Source of the DNA: Deltaproteobacteria bacterium | Lineage (GTDB): Bacteria; Myxococcota_A; Polyangia; Haliangiales; Haliangiaceae | DNA length: 64,000 nt | Direction: 5' to 3' | Assembly: GCA_021413675.1 (NCBI GenBank) | Contig: JAIOQA010000371.1 | Location: forward strand, 1-64,000 | Shown: positions 19,434-25,744 of the stretch, piece after piece | Layout: every line of letters starts with the position of its first letter | Numbering within the stretch: the stretch's first letter is position 1 | The notes under the pieces: model-generated | The model's input: only the letters and a program-made list of their open reading frames with translations | What the model was told of the DNA's origin: nothing | Databases searched by the model: none | Translations under genes and position numbers: made by a program

Positions 19434-19578
19434 GCGACTCTGGATCCTGACCGCCGGCCGGACGATCGTCGTCGCTAGGCGGACGGAGTGACCGGCTCCC
19501 GGACATCGTTGCCTGTCTCGCTGCCAGGAATCGCCGCGTTGCGCATGGCCGCGGTCTTGCTCGTGCCGTTGCCTCACG

Positions 19579-20472
19579 ATGTCCGTCCCGCGTCAGGTCC
19601 TTCCTCGCACGTTCTACATGCTGACCCGTCGCTGCACGCAGCGGCAGTTCTTGCTCCGCCCGGACCCGACGACGAATGCGACGTTCCTGTACTGCCTCGC
19701 GGAGGCCGCGCAGCGCTTCGACATCGAGGTCATCCTTCCGTCGGTCCTCTCGAACCATCACCACACGATCTGCTTCGATCGCCACGGACGGATCATCGAG
19801 TTCGTCGAGCACCTCCACAAGTTCATCGCGAAGGCCATGAACGCGCACCGCGGCCGATGGGAGAACTTCTGGTCAACCGAACCACCTTGCCTGGTTCGCA
19901 TGGTCGAGACCAACGACGTCATCGACAAGCTCGTCTACGCGGCGACCAATCCCGTGAAGGATGGGCTCGTGCTGCGCGTGCATCACTGGCCCGGGGTCAA
20001 CGGCCTCTCCGCCTTGCTCAACCAGCGACCGACCATCGTCCAGCGCCCCCGCCACTTCTTCCGCGCGGTCGGCTCGATGCCCGCCGAGGTGACACTGTCG
20101 CTCGTCATCCCGCCCGAGCTCGGTGACGGCGATGACATCCGTCGGATCCTCCGCGAACGAATCGCCGACGTCGAAGAGAACGTCGCCGCCGCGCGCACCA
20201 GCGCTGGCATGCCGATCCTCGGTCGACGCCGGGTACTGCAGCAGTCGTGGCGCGACCGTCCGTCAAGTCGGGAGCCACGCCGTGGCCTTCGCCCCCGCGT
20301 CGCCGCCCGCAACGTCTGGGCACGCATCGAGGCACTGCTCCGCAATCGCGACTTCGTCTCGGCCTACCGCGCGGCCCGCGCCCGCTGGCGCACAGGTCTC
20401 GCCGTCGAGTTCCCAGCGGGCACCTACTGGCTCCGACGCCACGCCGGCGTCCCAGTCGCGTCGCCAGGCTGA
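19579..20472 (+). mobile_element. RAYT-type Y1 transposase (REP-associated tyrosine transposase family)
   Basis: 297 residues from ATG 19579. The HUH-type metal site appears as SNHHHTICFD (usual form NHxH), following IEVILPSVL, and the nucleophile context LVYAATNPVKDGLV matches the Y-x-x-x-NP-V motif of IS200/RAYT proteins, with FIAKAMNAHRGRWENFW between. The C-terminal 110 residues are an Arg-rich extension. RAYTs are single-copy domesticated transposases that act on GTAG-headed palindromic REP sequences. Four such repeats start about 170 bases downstream. I see no terminal inverted repeats or target duplication around the gene itself. Confidence 0.82.
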
Positions 20473-20538
20473 CGTCGCGCTCACCTGCGTCCTTGGTCAG
20501 GGCGGCCCTCCGGAACGCCCGGTCGCGGCGTGGTCGAA

Positions 20539-20600
20539 CGCCGAAAACGCCAGTGCGCCGCCTGTCGAGGGCAGCGCACTGGCAGTGGGTTTTCGGCGAA
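20539..20600. terminator. Bidirectional rho-independent terminator
   Basis: Arms GCCAGTGCGC (20549-20558) and GCGCACTGGC (20574-20583) are exact complements. On the plus strand the stem is followed by AGTGGGTTTTCGG; on the minus strand by GCGTTTTCGG. It lies 70 bases after the transposase stop and also insulates the minus-strand genes that approach from the other side. Confidence 0.75.
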
Positions 20601-20643
20601 ATCCGGCGCCGGGCAGGACACCCAGCGCCGCCGGACTCACTCC

Positions 20644-20671
20644 GGATTCAAGCAACCCCGGTCCGGACTAC
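20644..20671 (-). repeat. GTAG-headed palindromic repeat, copy 1
   Basis: Read on the minus strand it begins GTAGTCCGGACCGGGGTTG and ends TTGAATCC. The core GTCCGGAC is palindromic and the GTAG head is the hallmark tetranucleotide of REP sequences. This copy lies about 230 bases beyond the stop of the minus-strand gene at 20900. Confidence 0.7.
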
Positions 20672-20693
20672 ATCGAACGTGTCCGTGAAGGCG

Positions 20694-20864
20694 ATGCAGC
20701 CTTTCTTCACCCCCGACGGTGCCGCCGTCGTGTTTGCGGCAGCCAAGAGCCCCACGGAGCTCCCAGCCCTTCACATCGTCGAGCTTTCCGGCGCATCGCA
20801 TGTGCCCCAGCGCATCAGCGAGCCCGGCCTCGAGATCACGTCAGCCGTGATCGCGACGCCGTAG
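20694..20864 (+). pseudogene. TolB/PD40 beta-propeller fragment
   Basis: A 56-residue open frame from ATG 20694 contains PFFTPDGAAVVFAAAKS followed by ALHIVELSG, one blade of the PD40/TolB type (PxFSPDGxxIxF). Nothing else of a propeller is present. It is probably a remnant of a larger gene carried in with the repeat-rich island. It lies between repeat copy 1 and the first immunity-type gene, on the opposite strand to both. Confidence 0.4.
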
Positions 20865-20899
20865 CGTCCCGGTCGATAGCACCGGCCGCGAGCACCCCG

Positions 20900-21238
20900 C
20901 TACATCACGTGTAGGTTTTCCACGCGGAGGATCGGGGCGCCGTCAACCCAGGACGCCTCAAGTGAAAGCGTGAGGTCACTCCGCCCTTCCTCCACGGTCC
21001 AGAGGGGTACATCCATGGACACCATGCCGACTACGTCGGTTCGTTCATAGACGTCCACAAGAGCCCACCCCGCTTCGGGTATTGGAACCAGCTGACGGCC
21101 ATACTCCTCGACAGCGCGCCGCAAGATCTCCGCGGACAGTCTACCGGCCCGGCCGTCGGCCTCGACCTCGGCGTAAGCCCCGCGCGAGAGATCGCAAACC
21201 AATATCCGGACCTGCTCTTTAAACGTCGGGTTCAACAT
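20900..21238 (-). CDS. DUF7668-like small protein (immunity-type), copy A
   Basis: 112 residues from ATG 21238, which has GGAG nine bases upstream; starts at 21253 and 21304 are possible but less well placed. The C-terminal half, MDVPLWTVEEGRSDLTLSL, then LRVENLHVM, aligns with the second paralogue at 22410 (VLVDLWT, GRSDLVLFLRV, SLHVP). I recall this as DUF7668, which is uncertain. Such small soluble proteins with paralogues in one locus are typical of immunity or associated genes of polymorphic toxin systems, an inference here. There is no signal peptide. Confidence 0.6.
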   Translation of the reverse strand: MLNPTFKEQVRILVCDLSRGAYAEVEADGRAGRLSAEILRRAVEEYGRQLVPIPEAGWALVDVYERTDVVGMVSMDVPLWTVEEGRSDLTLSLEASWVDGAPILRVENLHVM

Positions 21239-21411
21239 AGCCGCGTGCTCCATTCCACCGGGGCCGGGGCCCCCGGAACTTGCCATACGATAATCCGACG
21301 CCACTCAAGGACTTCCCTGGTGCCGCAGCGATGACAAATACCACGGCGAGCCCGCTGTCCAGCTGGGCGAGTACTGCGTCGACAGCGTCGTTCGCCGGCG
21401 TCTCGGGAGTC

Positions 21412-21444
21412 GATCCGCAATCAACCACCCCCGGTCCGGACTAC
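21412..21444 (-). repeat. GTAG-headed palindromic repeat, copy 2
   Basis: On the minus strand: GTAGTCCGGACCGGGGGTGG, then TTGATTGCGGATC. It contains the TGA stop codon of the LRR gene, so the last four residues of that protein (RTGGG in part) are encoded by the repeat. Confidence 0.7.
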
Positions 21445-22296
21445 CCTTCCATCAATAGCCTGCCGCAGCTGCTCGGGAGTGTGCGAATAATGCCGCTTCG
21501 GGAGAAAGTGCACTCGCTTGAGTCGCAGCAGCGGAGTCAGGTCACCATCTCGAACATTTGTCCCCACGAAGCGAAACTCTTCCAGGTGAGGCATATTCGC
21601 CACAAACGACACACTCGCAAGCTCCCCAGAGGAGATAACGCTGAGCACCTCTAGGCCACCGAGCCCACTCACCTTCTCCACGACATCACACTTCTTGCAG
21701 TGTTCAAGCGTGAGAGCCTTGAGCGCCACGAGTGTCTCAATACCATCGAGTCTCCGCAGTTGAGGCAAGTACGCAAGCTCAAGGCTTACCAGTTGCCCCA
21801 GGCGTTCAATGCCATTTGTGTTGACAATATTTGAGCTCGTCACACTTAACTCGCCTAGGGCTGACATACTCGGAAGCCCGGTCAAGTCCTTCTGCGCAGA
21901 CCGATACCCCGAAAGATCAAGAACCTCCAGACTCTGGCACCCCGACAAGGTGAGAGTAGGGTGCCAATTCCCCCGCAGAACCCGGAGCTTCGGAAACCGA
22001 GCCACCGGCAGGGTAATCGGACCGGAAATCGTCAGGCTATTCAGCGACTCGAGCTCAAGGAGCGGTGCGAGGTCGAAGTCACCTCCAACAGGGTGTACTA
22101 CAACAAGCCCGCCAATGTCCGTATACTCCGCAAGAAAGGAAAGATCGCGCAGAGAATATCCGCGTTGAGGATTCACGCCAAGACTCTCGATGCCACCGTC
22201 TCTATAGCGCTGAAGGCATTCCTTAATTCGGTTGGAGTCCACCCAAAGCGTAGATTTCCCAGCCACAACTGTTATGTCGAAGCTCTCTATAGTCAC
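21421..22296 (-). CDS. Leucine-rich-repeat protein
   Basis: 291 residues from GTG 22296. After a 60-residue N-terminal region there are about eight leucine-rich units of 20-24 residues, for example LESLNSLTISGPITLP, FPKLRVLRGN, CQSLEVLDLSGY, LGQLVSLELAYLPQLRRLDG and LVALKALTLEHC. No signal peptide or anchor is visible, so it is probably cytoplasmic. Base composition is clearly lower in GC than the flanks (31 of 60 bases at 22081-22140), pointing to transfer. LRR proteins of this kind occur as accessory or immunity genes in toxin loci; the role here is unknown. Confidence 0.72.
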   Translation of the reverse strand: MTIESFDITVVAGKSTLWVDSNRIKECLQRYRDGGIESLGVNPQRGYSLRDLSFLAEYTDIGGLVVVHPVGGDFDLAPLLELESLNSLTISGPITLPVARFPKLRVLRGNWHPTLTLSGCQSLEVLDLSGYRSAQKDLTGLPSMSALGELSVTSSNIVNTNGIERLGQLVSLELAYLPQLRRLDGIETLVALKALTLEHCKKCDVVEKVSGLGGLEVLSVISSGELASVSFVANMPHLEEFRFVGTNVRDGDLTPLLRLKRVHFLPKRHYSHTPEQLRQAIDGRVVRTGGG

Positions 22297-22334
22297 GGGT
22301 CACCATCCTGTTCACGCATCTTCTTCCCCGGCGC

Positions 22335-22392
22335 GGAATCAACCAACCCCGGTCCGGACCTACCCGCTCCGGACTACTGCGGTCCGGACTCC
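22335..22392 (-). repeat. GTAG-headed palindromic repeat, copy 3, with two extra half-units
   Basis: The full unit on the minus strand is GTAGGTCCGGACCGGGGTTG followed by GTTGATTCC (22363 down to 22335). Immediately upstream are two shorter units, GTAGTCCGGAGCGG and GGAGTCCGGACCGCA, giving three in tandem at 14-15 base spacing with both GTAG and GGAG heads. It lies 18 bases beyond the stop of the gene at 22410. Confidence 0.7.
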
Positions 22393-22409
22393 TGGGACCA
22401 GCCGGGAGC

Positions 22410-22787
22410 TCACGGAACGTGCAACGAATCAACCTCAAACGCATATCCAGCCCCGACTTCATGTACGCGCAAGAACAGGACAAGGTCACTGCGTCCCGAC
22501 TCTCTGGTCCACAGATCCACCAGCACATCCCAGTGGGTTCCCGTCCAATGTGACTCGGATGTGGCCCATGTCTCGTCAGGTAGCTCGGTGAGTGTCTCAC
22601 CGTAGTCAGCAACGTACTTCTTAGCATGGGACGCCCTTGCCTTGGAGGGTGCCTTCACCGAAGTGATTCCCTTTGCGAGTGCGTAGTCGCCTTTTGTAAA
22701 GGCCTCGACAATTTCCCGTATTACTGGCCGCCAGACGTCCGCAACAGGCTGCTTGCTCTTCCTCTTGACAGCTTTACCAGTCTTCAT
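22410..22787 (-). CDS. DUF7668-like small protein (immunity-type), copy B
   Basis: 125 residues from ATG 22787 with a strong GGAGGGGG ribosome site eight bases upstream. A Lys-rich N-terminus (MKTGKAVKRKSKQ) is followed by helices and by WDVLVDLWT, GRSDLVLFLRV and AFEVDSLHVP, shared with the paralogue at 20900. No signal peptide. GC content is low for the window. A role as a toxin-neutralising or accessory protein is inferred only from family type and neighbours. Confidence 0.65.
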   Translation of the reverse strand: MKTGKAVKRKSKQPVADVWRPVIREIVEAFTKGDYALAKGITSVKAPSKARASHAKKYVADYGETLTELPDETWATSESHWTGTHWDVLVDLWTRESGRSDLVLFLRVHEVGAGYAFEVDSLHVP

Positions 22788-22866
22788 GACTCATCCCCCT
22801 CCGAGCTAGACTGCGACATAGGCCTACGGAGCGTGCAACTTGTCGTGGCACGCATTGCACACCTCC

Positions 22867-22895
22867 GGAATCCATCAACCCCGGTCCGGACCTAC
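22867..22895 (-). repeat. GTAG-headed palindromic repeat, copy 4
   Basis: On the minus strand it is GTAGGTCCGGACCGGGGTTG followed by ATGGATTCC. It encodes the last residues (VGPDRG) and the TGA stop of the gene at 22875. Confidence 0.7.
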
Positions 22896-23105
22896 TGATC
22901 TCGCCCCTCCCAGTACGCCTTCCAGGGGCCATCCGTCGGTGATCTGTCGGGCAATATCGACGAGCAGAAGCCCCCACTCCGCGGGATCACTCCACGCGCG
23001 AGGAACGCACGCGAATGACTGCGAGCCTGCGCTACTCCAGACACGAAGTATCTCCTTCGCAGTCGAGTCCTCGACAACGTTCGCGGGCACGGGCAGTTCT
23101 CTCAT
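22875..23105 (-). CDS. DUF5076-like small protein
   Basis: 76 residues from ATG 23105. MRELPVPANVV, AKEILRVWSSAGSQSFAC and AEWGLLLVDIARQI match the small DUF5076 layout (ELPIP, EMLRVW, WGIILADVARH). No function is known for that family. The final six residues come from the palindromic repeat, so insertion of the repeat or recombination at it has replaced the original C-terminus. Confidence 0.6.
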   Translation of the reverse strand: MRELPVPANVVEDSTAKEILRVWSSAGSQSFACVPRAWSDPAEWGLLLVDIARQITDGWPLEGVLGGARSVGPDRG

Positions 23106-23201
23106 ATCGTATTTCCCATTCGGCGTTCCCGCTGAGCGGGCTCGCTCCGGCGAACATTACACGCGCGACCCTCGCGGCGCGCGGCGGACGGTTTCGGGGC
23201 A

Positions 23202-23756
23202 TCACACGACCGAGGCTCTCTGCACGTCCAGGTAGTTGAACTGCACTTCCTCGAATCGCTGCTCCAAGGCCTCGAGCCCATGCTCCTTCTTGTACTCGAG
23301 CTCGGCGCGCGTGATGGGGATCAGCCACAGGCACCGAAGCTCGAGCGGGCGGCACCACTCGAGCGTGGGCCCGTCGAGGTACGGGAGCGAGATCAAGCCG
23401 TGCGTGCACTGCGATCCCGGCGCCCATGGCCTGCCGAAGTTCACGGTGTGCCCGAGGCCCAATGAACTACCGGTGCGGTGGTAGTCCGTGATCACGGTGA
23501 GCAATTCCTCAACCTGTACGCGCGCCTCGTCGGCTGGGCGACAGAAGGCATGCAACTCGAGCCTGTCGTCGTCGCTCGGCTGCGACATCCCGCGCGTCGC
23601 GAAGGCTCTCATGTCGTCGGTCGCCTGATAGACGAGGACCGCGAAGCCATCCGGGAGCCGCTCGATCGGCCCCTTGGTCCAGCGGAGGAGCCCCTGCGGC
23701 GAACCCCACGTCGACTCGTAGTGGGCCTCGATCTGCCGCAAGTACCGAACGTCCAT
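23202..23756 (-). CDS. SUFU-domain (suppressor-of-fused-like) protein
   Basis: 184 residues from ATG 23756. It spans one SUFU-type domain: GFAVLVYQATDDM, ELHAFCRP, HTVNFGRPWAPGSQC, ISLPYLDGPTLEW, LWLIPITRAELEYKKEHG and NYLDVQRASVV, the last two being very characteristic. In bacteria SUFU proteins are known as immunity proteins of polymorphic toxin systems. No toxin gene is present in the window. It is soluble, with no signal. It is followed 97 bases later by the DUF5076-like gene on the same strand. Confidence 0.8.
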   Translation of the reverse strand: MDVRYLRQIEAHYESTWGSPQGLLRWTKGPIERLPDGFAVLVYQATDDMRAFATRGMSQPSDDDRLELHAFCRPADEARVQVEELLTVITDYHRTGSSLGLGHTVNFGRPWAPGSQCTHGLISLPYLDGPTLEWCRPLELRCLWLIPITRAELEYKKEHGLEALEQRFEEVQFNYLDVQRASVV

Positions 23757-23802
23757 CAGGCGCCTCCGCGAGATGGGGCCACGGGCTGTCCTGCACCAGG
23801 GC

Positions 23803-24201
23803 TCACAGCTCCTCCCAGGGGATACACGTGGGCATCGTCCCGGTTGCGAAGAACTCGCTCGCCGCCGCCAGCCCCTCCTCGAGCGTCACGACAGCGTATT
23901 CCGGGATCTCCTGGATCGCCGTTGGCGTCTGGCCGAAGAACTCCACGAGCGCGTCGGACTCGGACACGCCACGCGACCACCAGCCGGGATGGCCCGACTC
24001 CGCGAAGTAGTGCACCGACGCTCGGGCGCCGCGGACGAGCAGCGCGAGACAGGGGTACTCGCCCGCGTGCTCCCCCATCCAGAACTCGTTGGCGTCTTTG
24101 CCGTACCGCTGCGCGAGCGTCGCCGCGAGCGATGCCGCGTCGCCAACCTGACACGAACCGCCGAAGTGATCGATGTGCATGGACATGCCGAGCCGACTCA
24201 T
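23803..24201 (-). CDS. Imm1-like immunity protein
   Basis: 132 residues from ATG 24201, whose ATG overlaps the TGA of the upstream gene (ATGA, 24198-24201), so translation is probably coupled. The order of segments matches Imm1: an N-terminal strand, LAATLAQRYG, EYPCLALLVRG, SVHYFAESGHPGWWS, and the C-terminal helix and strand TLEEGLAAASEFFATGTMP then IPWEEL. Imm1 proteins neutralise nuclease or deaminase toxins; the cognate toxin is not in view. Confidence 0.72.
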   Translation of the reverse strand: MSRLGMSMHIDHFGGSCQVGDAASLAATLAQRYGKDANEFWMGEHAGEYPCLALLVRGARASVHYFAESGHPGWWSRGVSESDALVEFFGQTPTAIQEIPEYAVVTLEEGLAAASEFFATGTMPTCIPWEEL

Positions 24202-24692
24202 GCATCGGCCTCCGCCGGGTCGCAACGACAGTCGGGGAGGAGACTCTCGCGGATCATCGCGATGCGGCGCTCCAGCATGTCGGCGTGCTCCGCGGTCGGT
24301 GCAGCGGCGACCGGGAAGACCTTCGACAGATCGCCGCCGGTGCGGGCCGCATCGATCCAGTGTTCCATCAGCTCGCAGTAGGCCTCGAGCGCTGCACACG
24401 GATCGCGGATGTCGTCGATGACCATGTACACGCTCGGGACATCGCCAACCACGACCCACAGCCATTCGTCGGCTGGCGGACTTGGCTCCAGCTGCATCAG
24501 GAACACGCCGATCACGCCGCCAACCGCGTACCCGACGAGTTCCCGCCGGATCCCACGGCACCAGTGATGGGACCGCAGAAACGCACAGGCCTCGGCGCGC
24601 AACTCGTCGAAGAGCGCGCGCTCCTCGGCATCGGGCAGTGGATACGCGTCGAGCTCGACCACGCCATCCACAGGGACGAGGGGACCGCTCAT
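24198..24692 (-). CDS. Uncharacterised protein, probable immunity-type partner
   Basis: 164 residues from ATG 24692. Visible features are two hydrophobic strands, VGGVIGVFLMQLEP and WLWVVVGDVPSVYMVIDD, followed by helices ending in MLERRIAMIRESLLP. No signal or membrane helix. It overlaps the Imm1-like gene by four bases. I do not recognise the family; the location, size and coupling suggest membership of the same immunity group. Confidence 0.6.
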   Translation of the reverse strand: MSGPLVPVDGVVELDAYPLPDAEERALFDELRAEACAFLRSHHWCRGIRRELVGYAVGGVIGVFLMQLEPSPPADEWLWVVVGDVPSVYMVIDDIRDPCAALEAYCELMEHWIDAARTGGDLSKVFPVAAAPTAEHADMLERRIAMIRESLLPDCRCDPAEADA

Positions 24693-25019
24693 CGCGTGGC
24701 GCCATCAACACCCAGGACCACGATCGCCCGCACCGTCCGAGAGTAGCGCACGACGTCGACGCATCCATCGCTGGATCCTGATCTCACGCTCGGGGGAGCG
24801 CCGTTCGCCTCGCGGGTGACTGTCGCGTCGCATTCGTCGTGCATCGGTCCCGGGTCTATCGCCGCATCCCGCACACGGTTGCGGCTTCCCTCCGAAAACG
24901 CCGAAGCCACGGAGCGGAGCTTCGGTCCACGCACGAGCCGGCCGCGGCTGTGGCCGGCATCGTTCCTGGCCGATCGCCCGTGCTGGGCAGCGGCGACTAC
25001 CCATCATCGCGCGCGGCGG
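24693..25019. other. Gene-free stretch of 327 bases
   Basis: No convincing coding frame on either strand; the short open frames across it lack family features and ribosome sites. The only structure seen is the terminator at 24892-24930. It probably also contains the promoter for the minus-strand gene starting at 24692. Confidence 0.5.
24892..24930 (-). terminator. Rho-independent terminator for the gene at 25020
   Basis: On the minus strand ACCGAAGC, a ten-base inner region and GGCTTCGG form a stem, followed by CGTTTTCGG. It lies about 90 bases after the stop. The outer arms and tail are nearly identical to those of the terminator at 25689. Confidence 0.7.
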
Positions 25020-25673
25020 TCACTTGCTCCGGGGCAGCGCGACCGCGCACACCCGCTCCCCGAAGCGCTCGAACAGCTCGACCTTTGTCGGACTCGTCCA
25101 GACGAGCTTGCCCAGCTTCCCGCCGAAGATGAACTCGTCGGGTAGCTCGTCGATGGCGAGCGTCCGCGAGATCTCGACGCCTCGCCGGTCCTCGATGACG
25201 ATCTCGGCGCGGAAACGCGCGCTGTCGTGACGGCACGCGAGATACGCGAAGTACCGCCGCGAAGCATCGACCTTGCGGGTCCTGGGCCACGTCCATTCGT
25301 TGACGAAGTCGAGGGCTCGCACCGCCTTGTATGCAGCGTCGAAGGGCGCGCGCGGCCACCGGTGCGCAGTAGCGACCTTCAGCGCGCCGGCTTGAAGCGC
25401 GTCGAGCGCGATCACCTTTCGCCCGTGCGCATCGGCGCGCTGGAACGCTGGCTCGTCGAACCCGATCTCGACCATCACGACGTCGAGCTCACCGGGGACC
25501 CTCGCATCGGGACGCTCGACGCAGTCCACGTAGATCTTCCGTGTACTCGCCGTCCGGAGCCGCGGGAAGCAGCGCGAATAGAGCGCGGCGACCGTGCGCA
25601 TCTGAAACGATCGCTTCGAGCTCGCCGCGCGTGGCAGCAAGGGCCAGCCCTGGTCGAATTGAGTGAGGTACAC
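25020..25673 (-). CDS. Uncharacterised protein, immunity-type neighbour
   Basis: 217 residues from GTG 25673. Longer in-frame starts lie inside the upstream terminator (25689-25725) and were rejected. The C-terminal third has strands AEIVIEDRRGVEI, IDELPDEFIFGGKLGKLVW and KVELFERFGERVCAV. No signal peptide, membrane helix or known motif. It is separated from the other immunity-type genes by a terminator, so it is its own transcription unit. Function unknown. Confidence 0.6.
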   Translation of the reverse strand: MYLTQFDQGWPLLPRAASSKRSFQMRTVAALYSRCFPRLRTASTRKIYVDCVERPDARVPGELDVVMVEIGFDEPAFQRADAHGRKVIALDALQAGALKVATAHRWPRAPFDAAYKAVRALDFVNEWTWPRTRKVDASRRYFAYLACRHDSARFRAEIVIEDRRGVEISRTLAIDELPDEFIFGGKLGKLVWTSPTKVELFERFGERVCAVALPRSK

Positions 25674-25688
25674 CGCAACTGCATAGCC

Positions 25689-25725
25689 GAAAACGCCGAA
25701 GCCCCGCCAGCGCGGGGCTTCGGTC
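25689..25725 (-). terminator. Rho-independent terminator for the VWA gene
   Basis: Perfect 12-bp stem CCGAAGCCCCGC / GCGGGGCTTCGG with a four-base loop (25696-25723), followed on the minus strand by CGTTTTCGG. It starts about 20 bases after the stop at 25745. Confidence 0.85.
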
Positions 25726-25744
25726 CAGCTTCCCACCGCCGCGG

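Noticed and set aside
21219-21428. 69-residue minus-strand frame starting inside repeat copy 2
   Set aside because: It overlaps the start of the DUF7668-like gene, begins in repeat sequence and has no recognisable family; kept only as a weak possibility.
20644-22895. Integron attC sites
   Set aside because: No GTTRRRY/RYYYAAC core pair and the repeats are too short (28-33 bases); the GTAG head fits REP sequences better.
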